DNA from: Rhizobium sp. ICMP 5592
GTDB lineage: Bacteria > Pseudomonadota > Alphaproteobacteria > Rhizobiales > Rhizobiaceae
Assembly: GCF_009498525.1 (NCBI RefSeq)
Contig: NZ_QSNT01000007.1
Location: forward strand, 1-64,000
DNA length: 64,000 nt
Direction of reading: 5' to 3'
In this document: in pieces, positions 17,242-24,833 of the stretch
Layout: each line of letters starts with the position of its first letter
Numbering within the stretch: the first letter of the stretch is position 1
The notes under the pieces: model-generated
What the model saw: the letters and a program-made list of their open reading frames with translations, nothing else
Databases searched by the model: none
What the model was told of the DNA's origin: nothing
Position numbers and translations under genes: made by a program

Positions 17242-17706
17242 ATGACCACTCCACTCATACCGCCGTTCACCCTCGAAACCGCCATCGCCAAAGTCCGCAT
17301 GGCCGAGGATGGCTGGAACAGCCGTGATCCGGAGCGCGTCTCGAAGGTCTATACCGAAGACAGCCAATGGCGGAACCGCGCCGAGTTTCCGCGCGGACGC
17401 AAGGAGATCGTCGAATTCCTCACCCGCAAATGGGCGAGAGAAATCGACTACCGGCTGATCAAGGAATTATGGGCCTTCGACGGCAACCGGATCGCCGTGC
17501 GCTTTGCTTATGAATGGCGCGACGACAGCGGCCACTGGTTTCGCTCCTATGGCAACGAGAATTGGGAATTCGACGCCGACGGCCTGATGCAGCGCCGCTT
17601 CGCCTCGATCAACGATATGCCGATCAAGGAAGAGGACCGGAAATTCCACTGGCCGCTCGGCCGCCGTCCCGACGATCATCCCGGCCTGTCCGATCTCGGC
17701 CTCTGA
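17242..17706 (+). CDS. DUF1348 (SnoaL/NTF2-like) protein
   Basis: A 154-residue single-domain protein of the NTF2-like cone fold. The segments VYTEDSQWRNRAEFPRGRKEI and SYGNENWEFDADGLMQRRFASIND are characteristic of the DUF1348 family, whose biochemical role is not established. It starts nine bases after an AGGAG site and right behind a 31-base TetR palindrome. The TetR gene begins eight bases downstream, so the two form an autoregulated pair. Family members often sit beside TetR regulators and respond to electrophilic or aromatic compounds; that role is an inference here. Confidence 0.8.
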   Translation: MTTPLIPPFTLETAIAKVRMAEDGWNSRDPERVSKVYTEDSQWRNRAEFPRGRKEIVEFLTRKWAREIDYRLIKELWAFDGNRIAVRFAYEWRDDSGHWFRSYGNENWEFDADGLMQRRFASINDMPIKEEDRKFHWPLGRRPDDHPGLSDLGL

Positions 17707-17714
17707 GACGGATC

Positions 17715-18278
17715 ATGACACGCACTGTCTTTGAAAAACCGGACGCCATAGCCCTGGTTGCCGAGGTCTTTCGCGAACTCGGCTATGAGGGCGCGTCGAT
17801 GAGCAGCATCACGGCCCGCACCGGACTGTCGAAAGGCAGCCTCTATCACTTCTTCCCCGGCGGCAAGGAGGAGATGGCGGCGGAGATCATGGCCAATATC
17901 GATGCCTGGTTCGTCACGCAAATGTTCAGGCCGCTCGAGGAGAACGAACCCCGCGCCGCCATTGCCCTGATGTGGGAAACCACCAACACCTATTTCCGCT
18001 CCGGCCGCCGCATCTGCCTCATCGGCGCTTTCGCGCTCGACGAAACGCGTGACCGTTTCGCGGGCGCGATCCAGGACTATTTCAAACGCTGGATCGAAGC
18101 GCTCACCGGCGCTCTGATGAGGGCCGGTGTAGGGGCGGCGGAAGCGCGGGAACTTGCCGAGGAGGCAGTTGTCGGCATCCAGGGCGCGCTGATGCTGGCA
18201 AGAGCCCTGGGAAATGATGCAATTTTCGAACGGACGTTGGAGCGGTTGAAGAAGCGGGCGGAGACAAAACTGCAGTGA
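17715..18278 (+). CDS. TetR/AcrR-family repressor
   Basis: A 187-residue regulator with an N-terminal helix-turn-helix (EVFRELGYEGASMSSITARTGLSKGSLYHFFPGGKEEM, about 14-51) and an all-helical effector domain with the LmrA/YxaF-like tail. The ATG at 17715 is chosen because a longer frame would overlap the DUF1348 gene by almost 200 bases. It likely binds the palindrome upstream of the DUF1348 gene and represses the two-gene unit until an inducer is present. Confidence 0.88.
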   Translation: MTRTVFEKPDAIALVAEVFRELGYEGASMSSITARTGLSKGSLYHFFPGGKEEMAAEIMANIDAWFVTQMFRPLEENEPRAAIALMWETTNTYFRSGRRICLIGAFALDETRDRFAGAIQDYFKRWIEALTGALMRAGVGAAEARELAEEAVVGIQGALMLARALGNDAIFERTLERLKKRAETKLQ

Positions 18279-18379
18279 ACCGATGTCCGCTTGTTACCCT
18301 CGCCGCCAGACATGCTGCGGAAACTAGATCACGGCAAACAGCTCGGCCGGTCTTTGACGCGCCGTCTCATACCCGCAAC

Positions 18380-19297
18380 TCATCGCGGCCATTTCCAGGA
18401 CGGCTGCGACAAGCGTTTTGTCAAAAACTCCGCCAATGCCTCAATCTTGGCGGGACGGGCCCGGGTTGATGGCGTCACCAGATAGAGGCCGCCGGTTTCA
18501 ATCGGCCAGCCGGGCAACAGCACCTCCAAGCGGCCGTCCGCAAGATATTCAGCGGCGACGAATTCCGGCAATTCGGCAATCCCGAGCCCGGAAAGCACCA
18601 TTGGGATCAGCGCATCGACATTGGTGACCCGAAGCTGCCCACGCGGCGTCACCATTTCCTCTTCGCCGGTGTGACTGACGAGCCGCCAGGAGTCCCTGCG
18701 GGCGCGATAGGCATAACCGAGACAATGACGCTCATCGAGATCGCGCGGGTGCATCGGCCTGCCGTGGCGGGCGATGTGGTCTGGCGATGCACAAATGAAA
18801 CGAGCGACGGGGGCAATCCGACGTGCCACCAGTGACGAATCCGTCAAGACGGCAATCCTCAACGCAGCATCGAAACCATCGGCAACAATATCGACAAGCG
18901 CATCGCTCAGATGCAGGTCGATCGAGATATCGGGGTAGGCGCGGAAAAAATCCGGCAGGATTGGCGTCAGCCAGCGCAGTCCAAAAGACATCGGCACGGC
19001 TAGACGAATCAGGCCGCGCGGCATGCCTGCCATGTCTCGCGCCTCATTCTCCGCCTTCTCCGCCTCGCAATAGATTTGGCTGGCGCGCTCGGCAAGCGTA
19101 CGGCCGGCATCCGTCAAGGAAAGCTGGCGAGAGGTGCGGTTCAATAGCCGAACGCCGAGGCTATCCTCCAGCCGGCTGACACCGCGTGACACCGTGGCGA
19201 CGGAAACATCCATCACCCGCGCCGCGCCCGCGAAGGAGCGCTCCTCGGCCACTTTGGCGAACAGCGCCAATCCTTCTAAATCCGGCAGCTTCGACAT
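18380..19297 (-). CDS. LysR-family transcriptional regulator
   Basis: A 305-residue LTTR of the DsdC/AaeR-like group: winged helix at 1-60 (LEGLALFAKVAEERSFAGAARVMDVSVATVSRGVSRLEDSLG) and effector-binding domain from about 90. The ATG at 19297 places the helix-turn-helix at the usual distance from the start. It is divergent from an SDR oxidoreductase gene, a standard LTTR-target pairing in rhizobia and pseudomonads, and a TGCAA...TTGCA dyad lies just upstream of its start. Confidence 0.9.
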   Translation of the reverse strand: MSKLPDLEGLALFAKVAEERSFAGAARVMDVSVATVSRGVSRLEDSLGVRLLNRTSRQLSLTDAGRTLAERASQIYCEAEKAENEARDMAGMPRGLIRLAVPMSFGLRWLTPILPDFFRAYPDISIDLHLSDALVDIVADGFDAALRIAVLTDSSLVARRIAPVARFICASPDHIARHGRPMHPRDLDERHCLGYAYRARRDSWRLVSHTGEEEMVTPRGQLRVTNVDALIPMVLSGLGIAELPEFVAAEYLADGRLEVLLPGWPIETGGLYLVTPSTRARPAKIEALAEFLTKRLSQPSWKWPR

Positions 19298-19306
19298 CGA
19301 CAATTC

Positions 19307-19323
19307 TGCAATGATAATTTGCA
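19307..19323. promoter_or_regulatory. Candidate LysR operator (lysR/SDR spacer)
   Basis: TGCAA, seven AT-rich bases, TTGCA forms a perfect dyad ten bases upstream of the LysR start. Its T...A ends and AT-rich core are what LTTR recognition sites look like. It probably serves autoregulation and activation of the divergent SDR gene. Confidence 0.5.
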
Positions 19324-19411
19324 TTTCTTTCTATTTCGAAACAATGCCGGCGTCCATACCTGTTCATCGGGCATTCCGCTCAATCGAATGAATAGAGAAC
19401 TGGAACAAGAC

Positions 19412-20167
19412 ATGACCCGCAAGCTTGAAGGAAAAATCGCCGTTGTGACCGGCGCCACCACTGGCATCGGCCTGGCCATCGCCAAACAATTTGCCGTGGA
19501 AGGCGCTACCGTCATCATCACCGGTCGCCGCAAGCCAGAGCTCGACGCAGCCATCGCAGCCATCGGATCGCAAGCTTCCGGCATTCAGGCGGACAGCGCC
19601 AAGCTGGCCGATCTCGACAACCTCTACGCTCGCGTGAAGGCCGAGAAGGGTAGAATCGATGTGCTCGTCGCCAACGCCGGCGGCGGCTCTATGCTGCCAC
19701 TCGGCGAGATCACAGAAGAACAGTACGAGGACACATTCAATCGCAACGTCAAGGGCGTGCTTTTCACCGTGCAGAAGGCGTTGCCGCTGCTTGCCGACGG
19801 TGCTTCCGTCATTGTGACGGGTTCGACCGCCGGCAGTACAGCAACACCGTCCTTCAGCGTCTATGCCGCCTCGAAGGCCGCAAGCCGCAACCTCGTACGC
19901 AACTGGATTCTCGATCTGAAGGACCGCAAGATCCGCATCAACACGCTGAGCCCCGGCCCGACCAAGACACCCGGCCTCGTCGACCTCGCCGGCCCGGATG
20001 CCGCTAACCAGCAAGGCCTGCTCGATTATCTCGCCTCACAGGTGCCACTCGGCCGCGTCGCCGACCCGGTGGAAATCGCCAAGGCCGCCGTATTCCTCGC
20101 CTCCGACGATTCAAGCTTCATCACCGGCACCGAACTCTTCGTTGATGGTGGTCAGGCCCAAGTCTGA
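19412..20167 (+). CDS. Short-chain dehydrogenase/reductase (SDR)
   Basis: A 251-residue classical SDR: NAD(P)-binding TGATTGIG at 13-20, NAG motif (VANAGGG) near 87, catalytic Ser in TGSTAGS and the YAASK motif (Tyr and Lys of the triad) near 152-156, followed by the LSPGPTKTPG loop. The Arg-Arg pair after the second strand (TGRRKPEL) suggests NADPH. The ATG at 19412 fits the family N-terminus (MTRKLEGKIAVVTG). It is divergent from and probably activated by the LysR regulator. Its TGA stop lies inside the first copy of a 14-base tandem repeat. Confidence 0.88.
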   Translation: MTRKLEGKIAVVTGATTGIGLAIAKQFAVEGATVIITGRRKPELDAAIAAIGSQASGIQADSAKLADLDNLYARVKAEKGRIDVLVANAGGGSMLPLGEITEEQYEDTFNRNVKGVLFTVQKALPLLADGASVIVTGSTAGSTATPSFSVYAASKAASRNLVRNWILDLKDRKIRINTLSPGPTKTPGLVDLAGPDAANQQGLLDYLASQVPLGRVADPVEIAKAAVFLASDDSSFITGTELFVDGGQAQV

Positions 20168-20213
20168 TAAACCAAGTCTGATAAACCAAGTCCAATGCAC
20201 CAAGCCTGATACA
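20158..20213. repeat. Four tandem 14-base repeats overlapping the SDR stop codon
   Basis: Units at 20158, 20172, 20186 and 20200: the first two are identical (CCAAGTCTGATAAA), the third and fourth have diverged (CCAAGTCCAATGCA, CCAAGCCTGATACA). The SDR stop is in unit 1, so copy-number changes would not alter the protein. It is followed by a GC-rich hairpin. Confidence 0.85.
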
Positions 20214-20215
20214 AT

Positions 20216-20244
20216 CGCGCCCGCTCGTAAATCCGGCGGGCGCG
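20216..20244 (+). terminator. Possible terminator hairpin after the SDR gene
   Basis: CGCGCCCGC, 11 bases, GCGGGCGCG is a perfect nine-base-pair GC-rich stem. No run of T follows on either strand, so it may be a weak or factor-dependent terminator or an mRNA-stability hairpin. The rest of the gap up to 20358 shows nothing else. Confidence 0.35.
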
Positions 20245-20358
20245 CGCGATCTTAAACAATCCTCCACAAAAGCGTGGCAGCATTAATCATCTTTGATTTG
20301 CAACTGTCCAAGCTCCTATGCTCAGCAGAAAAGGGGAGCGCCGAGGAGATGGATAGAG

Positions 20359-21684
20359 ATGCTGCAACAAACCAACGACACTGACGATGCGCTGATCGAC
20401 CGCCTGCAACGGTCGGCCTTTGATTATTTCATGCTGCACACCAATCCGGAAAACGGGTTGGTGGCCGATACTTCGATCAAGACCAGCCACTGTAGCATTG
20501 CCGCGGTCGGCTTTGCGCTGTCGAGCTATCCGGTTGCCGTCGAGCGCGGCTGGATCAGCCGCGCCGATGCGGCAAAGCGGGTGCTCGCCGCACTCAATTT
20601 CTTTGCCGAGAGCCAGCAGGGCGACGAGCGCGGGGCCACCGGCCATCGCGGCTTCTACTATCACTTTCTCTACATGGAGACCGGCAATCGCGCCTGGAAC
20701 AGCGAGCTATCGACCATCGACACCGGCCTGCTGCTGCTCGGCGTCCTGACGGCGGCGGCCTATTTCAACGGTTCCAGTCAGGCCGAGAAGGACATTCGGG
20801 CGCAAGCAACATTCCTCTATGAGCGTTGCGACTGGCACTGGGCGCTGAACAAGGGCCAGACGATCAGCATGGGCTGGAAGCCGAGCAGCGGTTTCCTGCG
20901 CTGGCGCTATCAGGGCTATGACGAGGCGGTCTTCCTTTACGTGCTGGCGCTGGCGTCACCCACGCATCCCATCCCTTCGTCCAGCTACGACGCCTTCGCC
21001 TCGACCTATACATGGATGATGTTCAAGGACACGCCATTTCTCTATGCCGGGCCGCTGTTCATCCACCTGTTCTCGCATGCCTGGATCGATTTCCGTGGGA
21101 TCAGCGACCGGTATGTCGCCGAAAAGGAAATCGATTATTTCCGCAACACGCAGACGGCCATAGCCGTCCAGCGCGACTACACCGACCGCAATCCTGGCCA
21201 CTTCGTCGGCTACAACAAAGACATCTGGGGCCTGTCGGCCTGCGACGGCCCGAACCCGACCGGCACCAAGCATAGCCGGCGCTACAGCCCGAAAGTTCTG
21301 GGCTATGCGGCGCGCGGCGCCCCGCTTGGCCCCGATGATGGCACGATCGCACCCTGGGGGCCGCTCTCCTGCCTGCCATTCGACCGCCAGGCGGCCCTCG
21401 ACGGCACCAAGGCGCTCCTATCGACCTATCCGAACCTGCTCCTCGACGGCCGTTTCCCCGGCGGCTTCAATCCGAGCGTCAAAGGCTCCGGCCCGGAAGG
21501 CTGGGTCGATGACCGCTCCGTCGCCATCGACCAGGGCCTGCTCGTGATGATGATCGAGAACGAACGGACGGGCATGATCTGGGACCTGATGCGCCAATCG
21601 CCGATCCTGCGCCGCGGCCTCGACCGCGCCGGCTTCACCGGCGGCTGGCTCGACGGGAAACAGGCAAAGCCTGCGATTGCTTGA
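20359..21684 (+). CDS. Glycoamylase-like protein, GH144 beta-1,2-glucanase type (PF10091)
   Basis: A 441-residue (alpha/alpha)6-barrel protein. The segments SIAAVGFALSSYPVAVERGWISRADA, TIDTGLLLLG and the late GYNKDIWGLSACDGP are hallmarks of the domain found in cyclic beta-1,2-glucan synthase (NdvB/ChvB) and in GH144 endo-beta-1,2-glucanases. The acidic residues of the two central motifs would be catalytic. No signal peptide is seen, so the enzyme is probably cytoplasmic. The start at 20359 follows a GGAG site at 20344-20347. No neighbour shares the pathway; a role in trimming or recycling beta-1,2-glucan is inferred. Confidence 0.75.
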   Translation: MLQQTNDTDDALIDRLQRSAFDYFMLHTNPENGLVADTSIKTSHCSIAAVGFALSSYPVAVERGWISRADAAKRVLAALNFFAESQQGDERGATGHRGFYYHFLYMETGNRAWNSELSTIDTGLLLLGVLTAAAYFNGSSQAEKDIRAQATFLYERCDWHWALNKGQTISMGWKPSSGFLRWRYQGYDEAVFLYVLALASPTHPIPSSSYDAFASTYTWMMFKDTPFLYAGPLFIHLFSHAWIDFRGISDRYVAEKEIDYFRNTQTAIAVQRDYTDRNPGHFVGYNKDIWGLSACDGPNPTGTKHSRRYSPKVLGYAARGAPLGPDDGTIAPWGPLSCLPFDRQAALDGTKALLSTYPNLLLDGRFPGGFNPSVKGSGPEGWVDDRSVAIDQGLLVMMIENERTGMIWDLMRQSPILRRGLDRAGFTGGWLDGKQAKPAIA

Positions 21685-21692
21685 TGGCCCAG

Positions 21693-22136
21693 TCAAACCT
21701 CCGCCTTGGTTATACCGTCCCGTAGCAGCTGGACCTTGTGGTTGAGATCAATCATCTCCGGCACCGTGAAGCCGGAGCGGCGGAGCAGTGTCTCCGTAAG
21801 ACAACCCGTCTTTGCGTGAAGCTCGGCCCCTTTTGGGTTCAGGTACACCTGAACCTGCCTTTCATCCGAAGCACTGCGCTGGCGTGTTACAAATCCGGCG
21901 CTTTCCAGCCGCTTGACCGCCGGCGTGATCGTGCTTGGCTCTAGTGCCAATCTGTCGGCAATGGCTGAGATGGTCTGGCCATCAGCCTCCCAAAGCGTGC
22001 TCAGCACCAGATATTGCGTATAGGTAACCCCGAGTTCATCGAGCATCGGCTTGTAGACGCGATGAATGGCGATCGACGTTGCGTAGATCGAGAAACAGAG
22101 TTGGCTGTCGAGCGGCAGCGTCGGGGCATCGGTCAT
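21693..22136 (-). CDS. OhrR-like MarR-family peroxide/thiol-responsive repressor
   Basis: A 147-residue winged-helix regulator. The N-terminal LDSQLCFSIYATS motif carries Cys14 at the position of the reactive Cys of OhrR; LGVTYTQYLVLSTLWE and DERQVQVYLNPKG match the OhrR pattern, and Cys112 could be the partner thiol of two-Cys OhrR proteins. OhrR normally represses ohr and is inactivated by organic hydroperoxides. Here no ohr gene is adjacent; instead an exported alpha/beta hydrolase is divergent. The start at 22136 fits the family; a longer frame upstream overlaps the neighbour and is not protein-like. Confidence 0.85.
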   Translation of the reverse strand: MTDAPTLPLDSQLCFSIYATSIAIHRVYKPMLDELGVTYTQYLVLSTLWEADGQTISAIADRLALEPSTITPAVKRLESAGFVTRQRSASDERQVQVYLNPKGAELHAKTGCLTETLLRRSGFTVPEMIDLNHKVQLLRDGITKAEV

Positions 22137-22186
22137 CGTCGTCTCCTGGATTCGGCTTGGTTCGCGATCATTACCACAAAAAATAA

Positions 22187-22196
22187 TATCGCGATA
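22187..22196. promoter_or_regulatory. Secondary OhrR/MarR half-site palindrome
   Basis: TATCGCGATA is a perfect palindrome containing the same TATCGC half-site as the larger operator 46 bases away. It lies 51 bases upstream of the regulator start and may be an autoregulatory site. Confidence 0.5.
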
Positions 22197-22241
22197 AACA
22201 AATCGCTTTACAGCGAGTGAAACGCGGCATACTAAAATAAT

Positions 22242-22266
22242 TATCGCAATAATGATTATTGCGATA
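22242..22266. promoter_or_regulatory. Primary OhrR/MarR operator (25-base palindrome)
   Basis: TATCGCAATAAT, one base, and the exact complement ATTATTGCGATA. The dyad ends 20 bases before the hydrolase start, just ahead of its AGGAG. The AT-rich centre and 12-base arms resemble MarR/OhrR operators. Confidence 0.7.
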
Positions 22267-22286
22267 TCAATAAAGGAGATATGCAC

Positions 22287-23045
22287 ATGACCAACACCCT
22301 GATCGCTGCCGCTGCGCTCGCCATGGCCGCAACCGCCCTCAATCCTGTCCACGCTGCACCCGTCGCTGCCAAGAACGTCGTCCTTGTCCATGGCGCCTTT
22401 GCCGATGGCTCCGGCTGGAAAGGCGTCTACGATATCTTGAAGAAGGACGGCTACAACGTCAGCATCGTCCAGAACCCGACCAACTCTCTGGCCGATGATG
22501 TGGCCGTCACCAAGCGAGCCATTGCCCAGCAGGATGGCCCCGTAGTTCTGGTCGGTCATTCCTATGGAGGCGTTGTCATCAGCGAAGCCGGCACCGATGA
22601 GAAAGTGAAGGCCATCGTCTACATCGCCGCATTCGCACCAGACAAAGGCGAGTCGGTATCGTCGCTGATCGCCAACCCGCCCGCCGGCGCACCCGTACCG
22701 CCGATCCTGCCGCCGGTTGATGGCTATCTGTTCCTCGACAAGGCCAAATTCGCAGCCGCTTTTGCAGCGGACGTCGATGCGGCAACCGCCTCCTTCATGG
22801 CCGATTCGCAGGTTCCGTGGGGTGTGGAAGCCCTGGCTGGCGCGGTGACCAATCCGGCCTGGAAGAACAAGCCGAGCTACTATCTGGTCGCAACCGACGA
22901 CCACATGATCCCGCCGCCGGCCCAGCGCCTGATGGCCAAGCGCGCCGGATCAACTGTCGTGGAAACGGCCGGCAGCCACGCCGTCTATGTCTCCAAGCCG
23001 GAAGCCGTTGCCGCCCTTATCGAGCAGGCCGCGACTGCCAAGTAA
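22287..23045 (+). CDS. Exported alpha/beta hydrolase
   Basis: A 252-residue hydrolase with an Ala-rich signal peptide ending near AHA at about residue 23. The fold shows VLVHGAFADGSGW for the oxyanion region, the nucleophile elbow GHSYGG, Asp in VATDDHMIPP and His in GSHAVYVS. It belongs to the EstC-like/'alpha/beta fold hydrolase' periplasmic group. AGGAG at 22274-22278 is eight bases from the ATG at 22287, better than the ATG at 22281. It is divergent from and probably repressed by the OhrR-like regulator, so expression may rise under oxidant or thiol-reactive stress. Confidence 0.85.
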   Translation: MTNTLIAAAALAMAATALNPVHAAPVAAKNVVLVHGAFADGSGWKGVYDILKKDGYNVSIVQNPTNSLADDVAVTKRAIAQQDGPVVLVGHSYGGVVISEAGTDEKVKAIVYIAAFAPDKGESVSSLIANPPAGAPVPPILPPVDGYLFLDKAKFAAAFAADVDAATASFMADSQVPWGVEALAGAVTNPAWKNKPSYYLVATDDHMIPPPAQRLMAKRAGSTVVETAGSHAVYVSKPEAVAALIEQAATAK

Positions 23046-23071
23046 ATGCCAGGTGAATATCCAATTCTTCC

Positions 23072-23105
23072 CAATACCGGGGCCGTCGCAGGCGCTCCGG
23101 TATTG
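23072..23105 (+). terminator. Rho-independent terminator of the exported hydrolase gene
   Basis: CAATACCGG and CCGGTATTG form a nine-base-pair perfect stem, extendable by GGC/GCT, followed by TCTTGTCCT. It lies between two convergent genes, where termination in both directions is useful. Confidence 0.5.
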
Positions 23106-23134
23106 TCTTGTCCTGACAACCGCCGTCGAGCGCT

Positions 23135-24124
23135 TCAAAGCCCCTTAATCATCGCGATCACATCATCCTCGACGGAAATCCCGCTCGCCAGCGCTTCGCG
23201 CCGTACCGTCTGACCGCGACGGCCGGGCAGGCGAACATTGGGGTCGCTGGTAATCTCGCCTGCCAGCAGTGCCAGCCTTCTTGCCGTGTCGGCAGCGCTC
23301 ATTGCGGCAGGATTGATGGCGATGATCGTGTGGCCGAGTCCGGGCGGAGGACCCTGGTCGTCGAAAAGCGACGAGGCTTCGAAGGCGTAGTTGGCGCCGG
23401 TCAGGCCGGCCGACAGGATCTCCACCATCATCGCCAGCGCAGCACCCTTCGCCTCGCCGGCGGGGATCATCGTACCGGCCAGCGCCTCCTCGGCGTCGGT
23501 GGTCGGCTTGCCGTCGCGGTCGAAGGCCCAGTCGCCCGGGATCGCCGCGCCCTTCTGCCGAGCGGCCATGACCTTACCGCGCGCCACCCTCGACAGCGCC
23601 AGGTCGATGACGATGGGATCGGCATCCGGCAAGGGTGCGGCAAAGGCGATCGGGTTGGTACCGAAGACCGGCGTCTTGCCGCCCCAGGGCGCCATCGAGG
23701 CTGGTGCATTCGCGACCATCAGCGCCACCAGCCCCTGATCGGCAAAGCGCTCCACCGTCAGCCCCATGACCCCGGCATGATGCGAGCGGCTGATGGCGGC
23801 AAGCGCAATCCCTTGTTCGCGTGCAAGGCCGGAAAGCTCGGCGACCGCAAGATCGAGCGCCGGATACGCATAGCCGTAGCCGGCATCGATGCGCAGCACG
23901 GCGGGATAGGGGCGCGTCAGTTGCGGCTTGGCAAAGCCATCGGTCTTGCCGGCCTTCGCCTGCGAAGCATAGGCCGGCACGCGGCGCAGGCCATGGCCAC
24001 CCTGCCCGGCGGCCTCCGCCGCGACCAGCGCAATGGCAACCGAACGGGCATTCTCCGGGCTGACCCGATTTCGCAGCAACGCCTCCACAACCAGCGTTTC
24101 GGCTTCGGCGAGCGACAGATGCAT
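23135..24124 (-). CDS. Ldh2-family NAD(P)-dependent malate/L-lactate-type dehydrogenase
   Basis: A 329-residue member of the Ldh2/MDH2 family (COG2055), which oxidises 2-hydroxy acids such as malate, sulfolactate, ureidoglycolate or reduces cyclic imines. Recognisable parts are the helical start (LSLAEAETLVVEALL), GGHGLRRVPAYA near 42-53, the SRSHHAGVMG nucleotide-site motif and FGTNPIAFAAP. The start at 24124 fits the family N-terminus; a longer frame is not protein-like. Convergent with the exported hydrolase. The single-gene context gives no substrate. Confidence 0.85.
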   Translation of the reverse strand: MHLSLAEAETLVVEALLRNRVSPENARSVAIALVAAEAAGQGGHGLRRVPAYASQAKAGKTDGFAKPQLTRPYPAVLRIDAGYGYAYPALDLAVAELSGLAREQGIALAAISRSHHAGVMGLTVERFADQGLVALMVANAPASMAPWGGKTPVFGTNPIAFAAPLPDADPIVIDLALSRVARGKVMAARQKGAAIPGDWAFDRDGKPTTDAEEALAGTMIPAGEAKGAALAMMVEILSAGLTGANYAFEASSLFDDQGPPPGLGHTIIAINPAAMSAADTARRLALLAGEITSDPNVRLPGRRGQTVRREALASGISVEDDVIAMIKGL

Positions 24125-24377
24125 GATGAGAAACCTTGGAATGAATGAGGAGAGCAAGATATTCCTACGCCCTGATCTTTCGTATCGCAATGCAACAATG
24201 ATTGGCTTGGCCACACGCGACGAAGAACCTACCGGCTGGTGCGCCCTCCCGTCTGCGGAAACGACAAGAGCGACATCCGGTGGACAGAGAAAAACTTGCA
24301 TGGCCATGGCGCTTTCGACCATTATAGAGCAAAGCGTCGGCTACAATCGCAGCCGCGAACAGAAGCAGGATCGTCTC

Positions 24378-24614
24378 ATGAAGCCCATTTTCGTTCAGCT
24401 CCAATGCGCCCCCGGCAAGACCTACGAGGTCGCCGACGCCATCTACCAGACGGAGCTGGTTTCGGAGCTCTATTCCACCAGCGGCGACTACGACCTGCTG
24501 CTGAAGGTCTACATCAAGGACGAGCAGGACATCGGCAAATTCATCAACGACAACATCGCCAATATCCCCGGCATCGTCCGCTCGCTGACGACGCTGACAT
24601 TCAGGGCGTTTTGA
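24378..24614 (+). CDS. Stand-alone Lrp/AsnC ligand-binding (RAM) domain protein
   Basis: A 78-residue protein with the beta-alpha-beta-beta-alpha-beta RAM domain of Lrp/AsnC regulators and no DNA-binding domain: FVQLQCAPGKTYEVADAIY, SGDYDLLLKVYI and IPGIVRSLTTLTF. Such solo domains form ring-like oligomers, bind amino acids and may tune full-length Lrp proteins or enzymes. The 253-base gap upstream (24125-24377) contains no other gene I can support. The gap downstream to 24833 also shows no gene; it must contain the promoter of the glycosyltransferase. Confidence 0.8.
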   Translation: MKPIFVQLQCAPGKTYEVADAIYQTELVSELYSTSGDYDLLLKVYIKDEQDIGKFINDNIANIPGIVRSLTTLTFRAF

Positions 24615-24833
24615 GGCGCCGGGCACAATGGCCCGACGGCGGCGGACTCTCCTGACATTCCCGTCGAAACCGCCCCGATATTAACCCTCTTTCCCGAAAC
24701 CGCTTGGCTTTTCGCCCGCAATTAAGCTCTTTTTAACCGTCCGCTGAGCAGCGTTGCGTGCTGATCAACGGATGGCGCTTTGGTGCGCCTGATCGCCGCG
24801 ATGGTGCGCGACCTAAGGATCGAGGGCGGATCG

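Noticed and set aside
24125..24377. A longer N-terminal extension of the Lrp-domain protein reaching back to 24033
   Set aside because: The extension is antisense to the dehydrogenase gene in part and lacks helix-turn-helix pattern, so the short 78-residue form is preferred.
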